Source: Planomonospora parontospora
GTDB lineage: Bacteria; Actinomycetota; Actinomycetes; Streptosporangiales; Streptosporangiaceae
Assembly (NCBI GenBank): GCA_014647935.1
Contig: BMQD01000017.1
Location: forward strand, 1-64,000
Reading direction: 5' to 3'
Length of the DNA: 64,000 nt
Every line of letters begins with the position of its first letter. The stretch's first letter is position 1. This document shows positions 8,701 through 16,464 of this stretch, piece by piece. The notes under the pieces were generated by a model. The model was not told the DNA's origin. It saw only the letters and a list, made by a program, of their open reading frames with translations, and did no database searches. Both the position numbers and the translations under genes were made by a program.

Positions 8701-9032
8701 ACGAGCCGATGCTGTTCCTGCTCTCGCTCAAGGCGGCGGGCACCGGGCTCAACCTGACCGCCGCCGGCCACGTGGTCCACGTGGACCGGTGGTGGAACCC
8801 CGCCGTGGAGGACCAGGCGACCGACCGGGCCTTCCGGATCGGCCAGACCCGGAACGTCCAGGTCAGGAAGTTCATCTGCGTGGGCACCCTGGAGGAGCGG
8901 ATCGACGAGATGATCGAACGGAAGAAGGCGCTCGCCGAGAGCGTCGTCGGCACCGGCGAGGACTGGATCACCGGTCTGTCCACCGACCGGCTGCGCGAGC
9001 TGTTCCGGCTCGGACCCGAGGCCGTCGCGTGA
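5799..9032 (+). CDS. SNF2/RapA-type DEAD/DEAH ATPase
   Basis: This encodes 1,077 aa. The GTG at 5799 is chosen because GGGGAGG lies 8 nt before it and because M-L-V-I-H-G-I-W is the typical head of this actinobacterial family; the open frame to the left has no coding character. Residues ~1-560 are the bacterial SNF2-associated region. The ATPase follows: Walker A D-D-M-G-L-G-K-T near 630-637, D-E-A-Q near 728, and the C-terminal helicase lobe ending in the motif VI stretch Q-A-T-D-R-A-F-R-I-G-Q. Such proteins translocate on DNA or displace proteins from it. An exact (Gly-Gly-Ser)6 linker near residues 327-344 comes from a 9-bp tandem repeat. The stop overlaps the GTG of the SWIM gene, so the two are translationally coupled. 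Confidence 0.93.
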   Translation: MLVIHGIWAGDRLALWAEDPSRPAPGVSRAKVRPHPFAAPAADVSACLRHWGEAAAAAAGRAVADELVLLLPGSARAPLPSPESGMEAVARQPRITAWRAPALLVEPGAALDLLGRLDEMTRHPAEEREPGESPDGADDPPVPGASLRYLSVVAEYARELVRRGQVLPQLVTEEEGHAARWRPVLTGPYADRFRELAAAMPPVCRAAGEERPSAHVLLEALAGLSDAAVRRALSDRLLGGHRPGRRSPVADRWTVALTGEDATLGVLTRVEADSLVRPLQEWFRSAHRLDTAVRVCFRLTEPEPEPDSGLEPVSGPGLRADLVAEYGGSGGSGGSGGSGGSGGSGEHRERGPSGGRSAQPPDGPSWRVEFAVQSSQDPSLYLPAPLVWAGETAPGLPSRPDEALLAGLGRAARLYPALEEVLRTPSPSELVLDTAGAFLFLRRTAPLLAAAGFGVQLPAWAGRTKLGLKLTARSQETGPGAASGRGLGLDRLVDFRMDLAIGDEAIDEAELAELARLKVPLVRVRGRWVELDDRQLDAALKAVENRRAGVMTVAEVVREVVRGGDDGVPLVGVDADGLLGDLLSGEADRRLEPIATPAAFHGVLRPYQERGLSWLGFMSGLGLGGVLADDMGLGKTAQTLALLLDERAGGARPGPTLLVCPMSLLGNWQKEAARFAPSLDVYLHHGTARLRGDELAARVERADLVLTTYGTALRDREVLAAFTWARVVCDEAQAIKNSAARQAQAVRSLPAGSRLALTGTPVENHLAELWSIMEFCNPGLLGPAKVFRERYQEPIERHGDERAAAALRRATGPFVLRRLKTDKTIISDLPDKLEMKVWCNLTPEQATLYQAVVEDMMSKIADSEGIERRGNVLAAMTKLKQVCNHPAHLLKDGSRLPGRSGKLARLEELAEEIVSEGDKALVFTQYTEFGALLQPYLAAHLDRPVLWLHGGLPKSRREALVERFQNDDEPMLFLLSLKAAGTGLNLTAAGHVVHVDRWWNPAVEDQATDRAFRIGQTRNVQVRKFICVGTLEERIDEMIERKKALAESVVGTGEDWITGLSTDRLRELFRLGPEAVA
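6777..6830 (+). repeat. Six perfect 9-bp tandem repeats in the SNF2 gene
   Basis: GGCGGGTCC is repeated six times without change and encodes (Gly-Gly-Ser)6. Length variation in multiples of nine would keep the frame and change only linker length. Confidence 0.95.
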
Positions 9033-9862
9033 GGGGGCGCAAGCCGTCCGGACCGGCCCGGCCGGTCCGGATCGAGGGCGGCCTCCGGGCGCGTACCCGC
9101 CGAGGCTCGATCGGCGAGCAGTGGTGGTCGCGCCGGTTCGTCGACGTCCTCGAGCGGATCTGCGACTCCGGCAGGCTCAGCCGAGGCCGCTCGTACGCGC
9201 GATCCGGTCAGATCCTCGACCTGGAGCTCGCCCCCGGGCTGGTCACGGCCCGGGTGCAGGGCTCCAGGCGCACGCCCTACCGGGTCGGGATCGGGATCAC
9301 GGCCTACCGCGCGGACGAGTGGCGGGATCTCACCGGGGCGCTCGCCGCGCAGGCGCTCTACCGGGCGAAGCTGCTCGCCGGGGAGATGCCGCCGGAGATC
9401 GAGGGCGTCTTCGACGAGCACGGCCTGCCGCTCTTCCCCGGCGAGCAGGGCCTGGAGATGAACTGCTCGTGCCCCGACTGGGGCTTCCCCTGCAAGCACG
9501 TGTCGGCCGTGCTGTACGTGCTGGCCGAGGCGTTCGACGACGACCCGTTCCTGGTGCTGGCCTGGCGCGGGATGGAGCGGGACGCCCTGCTCCGGTCCCT
9601 CCGCGAGGCGGGCGGCGGGGGCCCCGCGGCCCCGCCGGGGTTGTTCGACGTGGCCGACGCGCCGTTCGCCGAGCGGCTGGCGGACTTCTACCAGCCGGGT
9701 GTCTCCCCGGCCCGCCTGCGCGAGCACACGCAGCTGCCCGACACCCCGCCCGACCTGCTGCTGCGCATCCTCGACGCGCCGCCGGTCAAGGCCCGGCACA
9801 TCCCGATCCTGGACCTCCTGCGGCCCGCCTACCGCAGGCTCGCAGGAGACGACGACTCCTGA
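9029..9862 (+). CDS. SWIM zinc-finger protein, partner of the SNF2 ATPase
   Basis: This encodes 277 aa, starting at GTG 9029, which overlaps the SNF2 stop codon (GTGA junction). The N-terminal ~130 residues carry the conserved W-W-S-R-R-F and R-G-R-S-Y-A-R segments of this family. The SWIM zinc finger is C-S-C-P-D-W-G-F-P-C-K-H near residues 150-161 (C-x-C-x6-C-x-H). SWIM domains bind DNA or protein partners. The pairing of a SNF2 ATPase with a SWIM protein is common in actinomycetes and implies one complex, but its exact cellular role is not established. Confidence 0.9.
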   Translation: MRGRKPSGPARPVRIEGGLRARTRRGSIGEQWWSRRFVDVLERICDSGRLSRGRSYARSGQILDLELAPGLVTARVQGSRRTPYRVGIGITAYRADEWRDLTGALAAQALYRAKLLAGEMPPEIEGVFDEHGLPLFPGEQGLEMNCSCPDWGFPCKHVSAVLYVLAEAFDDDPFLVLAWRGMERDALLRSLREAGGGGPAAPPGLFDVADAPFAERLADFYQPGVSPARLREHTQLPDTPPDLLLRILDAPPVKARHIPILDLLRPAYRRLAGDDDS

Positions 9863-9864
9863 GT

Positions 9865-9903
9865 CCCCTCACCCCCGCACCGGCTCCGGGCGGGGGCGAG
9901 GGG
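9865..9903. terminator. Bidirectional terminator hairpin between convergent genes
   Basis: Two 14-nt arms (9865-9878 and 9890-9903), complementary except at one position, flank an 11-nt loop. They fill the gap between the stops at 9862 (+) and 9905 (-). Confidence 0.7.
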
Positions 9904-9904
9904 T

Positions 9905-11281
9905 TCACATCTGCTCGGCGATGGCCTCGCGGTACCAGTGGTAGCTGGCCTTGGGCGTGCGCACCTGGGTGGCGTAGTCGACGTGGACGAGGCCGAAGCG
10001 GGCGGCGTAGCCCCGGGCCCACTCGAAGTTGTCCAGCAGCGACCAGCAGAAGTAGCCGCGCACGTCCACCCCCGCGCCGATGGCCGCCGCGGTCGCGGCC
10101 AGGTGGTCGCGCAGGTAGGCGACACGGCCGGTGTCGTCGAGCTCGCCGGCGTCGCCGTAGCCGTTCTCGGTGATGAAGACCGGCGGCAGGCCGGGGTAGC
10201 GGGCGGCCAGGCCGGTGAGGGTGTCGTGCAGGCCGCGCGGCTCGATGCGCCAGCCGAGCCCGCTGACCGGCGGCCCGTCGGGCGCCACCGTGCGCACGCC
10301 GATGTCGAAGGCCGAGCGCAGCGCCGGGTCGGGCTGCTCGTACGGCGCGTCCGCGGCGTGGATCGGGTAGTAGTAGTTCACCCCGAGGAAGTCCAGCGGC
10401 GCCGAGATGAGCGCCAGGTCGCCGTCGCGGCGGAACGAGAAGTCGCTGATCTCCCCGTAGACCTTCGCCATGTCGCCGGGGTAGGCGGCGCCCAGCAGCG
10501 GCTCGGTGAACTGCCGGTTGACCATCAGGTCCATGCGGCGCGCGGCGGCGGCGTCCTCGGCCGCCGGGCTCGCGGGCACGGCCGGGGACATGTTGAGGGT
10601 CACGCCGATCTGCTCGCCGGCGCGGGCGTTCGCCCGCATCCGGGCGACCGCCAGGCCGTGCCCGACCAGCAGGTGGTGCGCGGCGGCCAGCGCGCCGTGC
10701 CCCTCCCGGGCGCCGGGCGCGTGGCGACCCTCGGCGTACCCGGTGATCGAGGAGCAGTAGGGCTCGTTCAGCGTGATCCAGTACGGCACGCCGTCGAGCG
10801 CCCCGTGCACGGTCTCCGCGTACTCGGCGAAGTGCTCGGCGGTCTCGCGGACCCGCCAGCCGCCGCGCTCCTCCAGCGCCTGCGGCAGGTCCCAGTGGTA
10901 GAGGGTGACGAACGGGGTGATGCCGCGCTCGTTCAGCCCGTCGACCAGGCGGCGGTAGAAGTCCAGTCCCCGCTGGTTGACCCGGCCGTCCCCGTCGGGG
11001 AAGACGCGCGGCCAGGCCACCGAGAGCCGGTAGGCGCCGACGCCGAGGCCGGCCATCAGCTCCACGTCCTCCGGCCAGCGGTGGTAGTGGTCGCAGGCGG
11101 GGTCGCCCGACTCCCCCGCCGCGACCGCGCCCGGCACCCGGGAGAAGGCGTCCCAGATCGACGGGCCGCGCCCGTCGGCGTCGACCGCCCCCTCGATCTG
11201 GTACGACGAGGTGGCGACCCCCCAGACGAACCCCGGGGGGAAGAGCCGGGTCTGCCGGGCTCGTTCTTCGATGGCCGTCAT
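9905..11281 (-). CDS. GH1 family beta-glucosidase
   Basis: This encodes 458 aa with no signal peptide, so it is intracellular. GH1 hallmarks are present: F-P-P-G-F-V-W-G-V-A-T-S-S-Y-Q-I-E-G near the N-terminus, the acid/base Glu in T-L-N-E-P-Y, and the nucleophile Glu in I-T-E-N-G-Y. It hydrolyses beta-glucosides and very likely acts on the cellobiose or cellotriose brought in by the upstream transporter. Its ATG overlaps the stop of the MalG-type permease gene (ATGA), so it is the last gene of the four-gene operon. The order binding protein, two permeases, beta-glucosidase equals cebEFG-bglC of streptomycetes. Confidence 0.95.
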   Translation of the reverse strand: MTAIEERARQTRLFPPGFVWGVATSSYQIEGAVDADGRGPSIWDAFSRVPGAVAAGESGDPACDHYHRWPEDVELMAGLGVGAYRLSVAWPRVFPDGDGRVNQRGLDFYRRLVDGLNERGITPFVTLYHWDLPQALEERGGWRVRETAEHFAEYAETVHGALDGVPYWITLNEPYCSSITGYAEGRHAPGAREGHGALAAAHHLLVGHGLAVARMRANARAGEQIGVTLNMSPAVPASPAAEDAAAARRMDLMVNRQFTEPLLGAAYPGDMAKVYGEISDFSFRRDGDLALISAPLDFLGVNYYYPIHAADAPYEQPDPALRSAFDIGVRTVAPDGPPVSGLGWRIEPRGLHDTLTGLAARYPGLPPVFITENGYGDAGELDDTGRVAYLRDHLAATAAAIGAGVDVRGYFCWSLLDNFEWARGYAARFGLVHVDYATQVRTPKASYHWYREAIAEQM

Positions 11282-12171
11282 CCCTTGATCGCTCCAGACA
11301 TGATTCCTCCGATGATCTGTCTGCCGAGCAGCGCGAACACGACCACCATGGGGACGGTCGCGATCACGGTGCCGGTCAGCACGAGTGCGAAGTCGGTCGT
11401 GTAGCCGCTGGCCAGGGTGGAGAGCGCGACCTGGACGGTCGGATTCTCCGGGGTGAGCACGACCAGCGGCCAGAAGAAGTCGTTCCAGGCCTGCATGAAG
11501 GTGAACAGGCCGAGCACGGCCGCGGCGGGCCGGGCCGCGGGCAGCACCACGTGCCAGAACAGCCGGATCGTGGTGCAGCCGTCCATCCGTCCTGCCTCCA
11601 GCAGCTCGTCGGGGACGGCGCTGGAGAGGTACTGCGTCATGAAGAAGACGCCGAACGCCGTCACCAGGCCGGGGACGATCACCGCTTCGATGCGCCCGGT
11701 CCAGCCCAGCTCCCCCATCATGATGTACAGCGGGATGATGCCGAGCTGGTGGGGGACGGTCGTGGTGGCGATCGCCGCCACCAGCAGGCCCTTGCGCCCC
11801 CGGAAGCGGAGCTTGGCGAAGGCGAACCCGGCCAGGGTCGAGAAGAGCACCACCGAGACGGTGACCGTGCTCGACACCAGGAACGAGTTGAACAGGGCCT
11901 GCCCGAAGGCGGTGGTGTCGAAGACGCGGGCGATGTTCTCGAACAGGTGGCCGCCGGGGGTCAGCACCGGCGGCACCTTGCCGATCGCGTCGTTGTCGTG
12001 CGAGGCGACGACGAGCGACCAGTAGACCGGGAACAGCGAGCCGAGCAGGAACGCGATGAGCGCCGCGTAGGTCCAGAAGCCCGCCGTACGCGGCGCCCGG
12101 ACCTTGCGCCGCCTCGGCTCGCGCGGGGCGTCGGGCTTCTTCGCGGGTGCGGGGGTGAGTGTGGTCGCCAT
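11278..12171 (-). CDS. cebG: Sugar ABC transporter permease, CebG-like
   Basis: This encodes 297 aa with six predicted transmembrane segments after a Lys/Arg/Pro-rich cytosolic head. The EAA loop that docks on the ATPase is E-A-G-R-M-D-G-C-T-T-I-R-L-F near residue 195. The C-terminus I-G-G-I-M-S-G-A-I-K-G is typical of MalG/CebG proteins. The sequence matches the streptomycete cellobiose permease CebG closely as I remember it. It pairs with the permease at 12175, whose stop is 3 nt upstream. No ATPase gene lies here, so a shared ATPase such as MsiK, encoded elsewhere, is expected. Confidence 0.9.
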   Translation of the reverse strand: MATTLTPAPAKKPDAPREPRRRKVRAPRTAGFWTYAALIAFLLGSLFPVYWSLVVASHDNDAIGKVPPVLTPGGHLFENIARVFDTTAFGQALFNSFLVSSTVTVSVVLFSTLAGFAFAKLRFRGRKGLLVAAIATTTVPHQLGIIPLYIMMGELGWTGRIEAVIVPGLVTAFGVFFMTQYLSSAVPDELLEAGRMDGCTTIRLFWHVVLPAARPAAAVLGLFTFMQAWNDFFWPLVVLTPENPTVQVALSTLASGYTTDFALVLTGTVIATVPMVVVFALLGRQIIGGIMSGAIKG

Positions 12172-12174
12172 GGT

Positions 12175-13101
12175 TCAGCCGCTCTTGATCCGTCGGGTGA
12201 TGGAGAAGTTGACCAGCGCCATGACCACGATGATCAGGCAGAGGGTCCAGGCGATCGCCGAGGCGTAGCCGAACTCGTACAGGCCGAAGCCCTGCTCGTA
12301 CAGGTAGAGCCCGACCGTCTGGAACTGCCGGTCGGAACCGCCCGTCGGGTTGCCGGTGCCGGACTGGAAGAGCAGCGGCTCGGCGATGATCTGGAAGCCG
12401 CCGATGGTCGAGACGACGGCGGTGAAGATGATCGTCGGCCGGAGCATCGGGATGGTGATCTTCCAGAACTGGGTCCACTGGCCGGCCCCGTCGATGGTGG
12501 CGGCCTCGTACAGGTGGTCCGGTACGGCCTGCATGGCCGCCAGGTAGATCAGCGCGTTGTACCCGGTCCACCGCCAGATCACGATCATCGAGATGGCGAT
12601 GTGGGAGCTGAGCGTGCCGGCCTGCCAGTCGATCGGGTCCAGGCCGACCAGCTGAATCGCCCAGTTGACCATGCCGAAGTCGCGGCCGAAGAGCTGGGCG
12701 AAGATGATCGTTACCGCGACGATCGAGGTGATGTTGGGCAGCAGCACGCCCATCCGGAAGAAGGTCCGGGCGCGCAGGCTCCGGTTGAGCATGTGCGCCA
12801 CCACCAGGGCGACCAGCAGCTGCGGGATCGTCGACAGCAGCCAGATGCTGACCGTGTTGAACAGCGCGTTCCAGAAGTAGTCGTCGGTGAGCAGCTCGGC
12901 GTAGTTCTCGAACCCCACCCACTGGCGGGTCGTCTCCAGCAGGTTCCAGTCCGTCATGGAGACGTAGGCGGTGTAGAGCAGCGGGAACAGGCCGAGCGCG
13001 CCGAACAGCAGGAAGAAGGGGGCGATGTAGATGTACGGCGAGCCCTTCACGTCGAGCGTGTAGGCGAGGCGGCGGCGCGGCCGCGTGGTCACGGAGGTCA
13101 T
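12175..13101 (-). CDS. cebF: Sugar ABC transporter permease, CebF-like
   Basis: This encodes 308 aa, a MalF-type inner-membrane permease with six transmembrane helices and the EAA motif E-A-A-T-I-D-G-A-G-Q-W near residue 205. The block F-G-R-D-F-G-M-V-N-W-A and the following W-R-W-T-G-Y-N-A-L-I-Y are close to streptomycete CebF. It forms the transmembrane pore with the CebG-like protein. A strong stem-loop lies in the 148-bp gap after the binding-protein gene, which should lower its level relative to the binding protein. Confidence 0.9.
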   Translation of the reverse strand: MTSVTTRPRRRLAYTLDVKGSPYIYIAPFFLLFGALGLFPLLYTAYVSMTDWNLLETTRQWVGFENYAELLTDDYFWNALFNTVSIWLLSTIPQLLVALVVAHMLNRSLRARTFFRMGVLLPNITSIVAVTIIFAQLFGRDFGMVNWAIQLVGLDPIDWQAGTLSSHIAISMIVIWRWTGYNALIYLAAMQAVPDHLYEAATIDGAGQWTQFWKITIPMLRPTIIFTAVVSTIGGFQIIAEPLLFQSGTGNPTGGSDRQFQTVGLYLYEQGFGLYEFGYASAIAWTLCLIIVVMALVNFSITRRIKSG

Positions 13102-13198
13102 CGGTGTCTCATCCCTGGTACGGGTCCCCCGTACGGGCCGGCGGAGGCCTCGTGGAGGCGGCCGGGTCCCGTGGAGGCGGGCGGGTCCTCGCGGGAAG

Positions 13199-13233
13199 GG
13201 GAGCCGGCGGGCCCTGACCGCCCGCCGGCTCCC
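13199..13233 (-). terminator. Intercistronic stem-loop between cebE-like and cebF-like genes
   Basis: A perfect 13-bp inverted repeat (13199-13211 and 13221-13233) with a 9-nt loop lies 17 nt after the binding-protein stop. It has no T run. It fits a partial terminator or a 3' stabilising hairpin that raises binding protein over permease. Confidence 0.65.
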
Positions 13234-13249
13234 GGCTCTTCTCCCGGGT

Positions 13250-14533
13250 TCACTTGTCGATGCGGTCGATGTCCTTGAGGATCTGCGCCCACGCCTCGTC
13301 GGCGCTCTGCTTGCCCTCCTCGACCCGGTTCATCCCGTCGCGGATGGCGGTCTGGATGTCGCCGGCCCTCGGCCCCTGGTACTGCGGCTTGAGGTTGAGC
13401 GCCGCGGTGGTGAAGATCTCGCCGATGGGGGCGTCGTTGAAGAACTCGTGGGTCAGCTTCTTGACCTCGGGCTTGTCGTAGGTCGCCACGGTCGACGGCA
13501 GGATGCCGTGCTTGGTGAACACCTTGATCTGCTGCTCGGGGGCGGTCAGCCAGGAGATCAGCTCGACGGCCTCCTTGGGGTGCTTGCTCTGGGCGGGCAC
13601 GGTCAGGTAGGCCCCGCCCCAGTTGCCGCCGCCGCCGGGGATGGCGGCCACGTCCCACTGCCCGGCGAACTCCTTGCCCTGGTCCTGGATCTTGGCGAGC
13701 ATCCAGGCGGGGCAGGCGATGGTGGCGAACTGGCTCTTGGCGAAGCCGGTGTTCCACGCGGGCGAGCTGCCGACGAGCTTGGCGGACTGGCCGCCGGCGA
13801 CGGCCTCCAGGACCTGGTCGTAGGCCTTGCGGAGCTCCGGGTTGGACGCGACGATGACCTGGTCGGAGGTGTCGTAGTAGCCGACGGGCATCTGGCCGAC
13901 CATCGCATTGAAGACCTGCGGGGCCCCGTCGAAGAAGGCGGCGCCCTCGGGCTTGTTGGCGGTGTACTTCTTGCCGGCCTCGAAGTACGACGTCCAGTCG
14001 GGCCAGAGCTTGGAGACCTCGTCGCGGTCGGTCGGCAGGCCCGCCTTCTCGAACAGGTCGCGGCGGTAGCACATGGCCAGGCCGCCGACGTCGGTGCCGT
14101 AGCCGATCTGGGCGCCGGTCTTGGCCAGGGACGCCTCCCACTTCCACGGCAGCCAGCGGTCCTTCAGGGCCGCGGCCCCGTGCTGGTTGAGGTCGGTGAA
14201 GTGCTGGGGCTGGCCGCGGAACTGGGCGATGAAGCCGGTGTCGATCCCCTCGATGTCGGCGGCGCCCTGCTTGGTCGCCAGGTGGGCGGCGAGGTTGCGG
14301 TGGTGGTCGTTGTAGGCGGAGGTCCGCTCCACGATCTTGATGTTCGGGTGCGCGGCCTCGTACTCGGCGTAGAGCTCCTTGAAGCCCATGTTGCCGAAGA
14401 GGTTCAGGCTCAGGGTGATCTTCTCGCCGCCGGAGGCGCCGGCTCCGGCGTCGCCTCCCTGCGATCCGCAGCCGGCGGCGAGCACTCCCAGCACGGCCGT
14501 TCCGGCCAGCACGCGCAGCATTCTCGAGGACAT
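13250..14533 (-). CDS. cebE: Cello-oligosaccharide-binding lipoprotein, CebE-like
   Basis: This encodes 427 aa. I start it at ATG 14533, after an AAGGAG site; upstream in-frame codons are untranslated leader. The signal peptide ends in the lipobox V-L-A-A-G-C with Cys at about 22, so the mature protein is membrane-anchored outside the cell. Segments shared with the streptomycete cellobiose/cellotriose receptor CebE include C-Y-R-R-D-L-F-E-K-A-G-L-P-T-D-R, G-G-G-G-N-W-G-G-A-Y-L-T-V-P, A-P-E-Q-Q-I-K and F-F-N-D-A-P-I-G-E-I-F. It delivers sugar to the two permeases encoded next. It is first in the operon and divergent from the LacI-family regulator, 280 bp away. Exact ligand specificity is inferred. 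Confidence 0.9.
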   Translation of the reverse strand: MSSRMLRVLAGTAVLGVLAAGCGSQGGDAGAGASGGEKITLSLNLFGNMGFKELYAEYEAAHPNIKIVERTSAYNDHHRNLAAHLATKQGAADIEGIDTGFIAQFRGQPQHFTDLNQHGAAALKDRWLPWKWEASLAKTGAQIGYGTDVGGLAMCYRRDLFEKAGLPTDRDEVSKLWPDWTSYFEAGKKYTANKPEGAAFFDGAPQVFNAMVGQMPVGYYDTSDQVIVASNPELRKAYDQVLEAVAGGQSAKLVGSSPAWNTGFAKSQFATIACPAWMLAKIQDQGKEFAGQWDVAAIPGGGGNWGGAYLTVPAQSKHPKEAVELISWLTAPEQQIKVFTKHGILPSTVATYDKPEVKKLTHEFFNDAPIGEIFTTAALNLKPQYQGPRAGDIQTAIRDGMNRVEEGKQSADEAWAQILKDIDRIDK

Positions 14534-14615
14534 GGGGACTCCTTTTTCACGGCAGGAGAGATGTGTCCCAGAGATGCGGAGGATGTGCGACCGCGGGCAA
14601 CACGCGGTGGACGGA

Positions 14616-14644
14616 ATTTCACCGAGAAAACGTCTTCCTGTCAA
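14616..14644 (-). promoter_or_regulatory. Promoter of the ceb-like operon
   Basis: TTGACA (14644-14639) is followed by a 17-nt spacer and TGAAAT (14621-14616) on the minus strand, about 80 nt before the binding-protein ATG. The -35 matches consensus exactly. Confidence 0.6.
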
Positions 14645-14760
14645 GCGGCGAATTCACAATGCGAGGTCCGGACCGTTCAGCGGCACGGAAATCCGGAGTT
14701 CTTCCCGCGGGGGCGGAAGGTTGGGCCTTGACGCGCCGGGGACGGAGGGCTACGGTCCCG

Positions 14761-14788
14761 TGTAACCGGTTACATGAAACCGGTTACA
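14761..14788. promoter_or_regulatory. Tandem LacI-type operators
   Basis: TGTAACCGGTTACA (14761-14774) is a perfect palindrome, directly followed by TGAAACCGGTTACA (14775-14788) with one mismatch. The second covers the expected -35 region of the divergent regulator gene. The central CG and symmetric halves are typical of LacI-family sites. It differs from the TGGGAGCGCTCCCA box known for CebR/CelR. Confidence 0.75.
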
Positions 14789-14801
14789 CGCAGAGATGCG
14801 A

Positions 14802-14807
14802 TAGTGT
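14802..14807 (+). promoter_or_regulatory. -10 element of the LacI-family gene (leaderless)
   Basis: TAGTGT lies 6 nt before the GTG at 14814, with no ribosome site between. Transcription should begin at the start codon itself. Confidence 0.5.
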
Positions 14808-14813
14808 GCGGTC

Positions 14814-15815
14814 GTGGCAACGATCAGAGAGCTGGCACGTCAGTGCGGCGTGTCGGTGGCGACAGTCTCCCGAGTCTTCAACAACCCCGAGGTGGTGAAC
14901 CCCGACACCCGCCAGAACGTCCTCCGCGTCGCGGCGCGCATCGGCTACCTGCCGAACGAGTCCGCCCGGACCCTTGCCACAAAGAAGTCCTACATGATCG
15001 GCCTCGTCTGGGACACGCACCACCGGCGGCCCGGATGGCGGCACCCTTTTCTCCAGGAAATCCTCATCGGCCTGAAAACAGCGCTGAGCGAACGGGGATA
15101 TCACCTTCTCATGCTCGCCACGAGCGACGGTGAGGGAAGCCACGACCGTGCCGTGAGAAGACACAATCTCGACGGCGTGGTCTTCATCGACAACGGCACG
15201 CAGGACCCCGCCCTGCTCCGGCTCGCGGAGAGCGGCGTGCCCTGCGTCTCACTGGACCGCCCGATCACGGGGCCCCGGGCGACCCACGTCATCTCCGACA
15301 ACGCCGGCGGCGCCCGCACCGCCGTGGAGCACCTGTACGAACGGGGCAGGCGGGCGATCGCCACGATCGCCGGGCCGGGCCGTACGGTGCCGGGCGCCGA
15401 GCGGCTGGCCGGCTATCGCGCCGCGCTCGCCGGCCTCGGCCTGCCCGCGCGCGACGGCCTCGTGGTCGAGGGCGACTTCTACCTGTCCGGGGGCTACGCC
15501 GCGATGCGGCGCCTGCTGGAGGCCGACGAGCGTCCCGACGCCGTCTTCGCGGCCGGCGACGAGATGGCGATCGGCGCGATGCGCGCGATCGCCGAGGCCG
15601 GCCTGAAGGTCCCCGAGGACATCGCGGTGGTCGGCTTCGACGACATCGAGCTCGCCGCGCTGGTGCAGCCGGGCCTGACCACCGTCGCCCAGGACAAGGC
15701 CGGCTTCGGCACGGCCGCCGCCGCCACCCTCGTCGCCATGATCGACGGCACCGCCGCCGTGCCGCCCCCGCCCAGCGTCCTGCCCACCGCACTGATCGTC
15801 CGCGGCACCGCGTAG
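14814..15815 (+). CDS. LacI-family transcriptional regulator
   Basis: This encodes 333 aa. Residues ~1-50 form the LacI helix-turn-helix plus hinge helix (T-I-R-E-L-A-R-Q-C-G-V-S-V-A-T-V-S-R-V-F-N). The rest is the periplasmic-binding-protein-like sensor ending in G-F-D-D-I-E-L-A-A-L-V-Q-P-G-L-T-T-V. By position it should repress the ceb-like operon and itself, with a cello-oligosaccharide as inducer, as CebR does in streptomycetes. The doubled operator overlaps its own promoter and lies about 120 bp upstream of the operon promoter, so direct autorepression is the better supported effect. The start is fixed by the leaderless promoter. Confidence 0.92.
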   Translation: MATIRELARQCGVSVATVSRVFNNPEVVNPDTRQNVLRVAARIGYLPNESARTLATKKSYMIGLVWDTHHRRPGWRHPFLQEILIGLKTALSERGYHLLMLATSDGEGSHDRAVRRHNLDGVVFIDNGTQDPALLRLAESGVPCVSLDRPITGPRATHVISDNAGGARTAVEHLYERGRRAIATIAGPGRTVPGAERLAGYRAALAGLGLPARDGLVVEGDFYLSGGYAAMRRLLEADERPDAVFAAGDEMAIGAMRAIAEAGLKVPEDIAVVGFDDIELAALVQPGLTTVAQDKAGFGTAAAATLVAMIDGTAAVPPPPSVLPTALIVRGTA

Positions 15816-15861
15816 CATCGGCGGACCCACCGCAGAAGCCCGAGGCCGATGGAGGCGATCG

Positions 15862-16464
15862 ATGACCGCCGGGTCCGAGAACGAGCAGCAGAAGCCCTCA
15901 CGCAGGGGCGGCGTCCGCGAAAGCCTGTTCCTGCTGGGCTGCGGCGTCGTGGCGGCGGCGCTGCTGCAGGTGTTCACCTTCCGGGTGTTCTAGATCCCGT
16001 CGGATTCCATGGAGAACACCCTGCATGTGGACGACGGCGTGGTCGTCAACAAGCTGCACGGCGCGGCCGAGCGCGGCGACGTGGTCGTCTTCAAGGGCTG
16101 GGACGGCGCGGACACCATCAAACGGGTCATAGCGGTCGGCGGCGACACCGTCAAATGCTGCGACGCCCAGAGGCGGATCACCGTGAACGGGGTCCCGCTC
16201 GACGAGAGGGACTACCTCCACCCCGACGACTTCCCCGCCAAGGACGAGTTCGAGAAGGTCGTCCCCCCGGGCCGCCTGTGGGTCATGGGCGACCACCGCT
16301 CGGCCTCCCAGGACTCCCGTGACCACGAGGAGCACGGAGGCGAGGGGACCATCGCGGAGGACGAGGTGACCGGCCGCGCCGTGGCGGTCTTCTGGCCCCT
16401 CTCCCGGATCGCCGTCCTCTCGACCCCGGACACGTTCACTCAGGCGTTCGCCGAAAACAGGTAG
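15862..16464 (+). pseudogene. Signal peptidase I interrupted by an in-frame amber codon
   Basis: From ATG 15862 the frame encodes a short basic head and one transmembrane helix ending V-F-T-F-R-V-F, then TAG at 15991-15993, then I-P-S-D-S-M-E-N-T-L and the rest of a type I signal peptidase. The catalytic Ser (in S-D-S-M) lies 5 codons after the stop. The catalytic Lys (T-I-K-R-V-I) and the G-D-H-R-S-x-S-x-D-S-R box are intact. A restart at ATG 16009 would lose both the membrane anchor and the catalytic Ser. In many homologues this position is Gln (F-Q-I-P-S-G-S-M), so one CAG to TAG change explains the stop. It may be a recent nonsense mutation, a sequencing error, or a read-through site. Nothing else is degraded. 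Confidence 0.88.
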
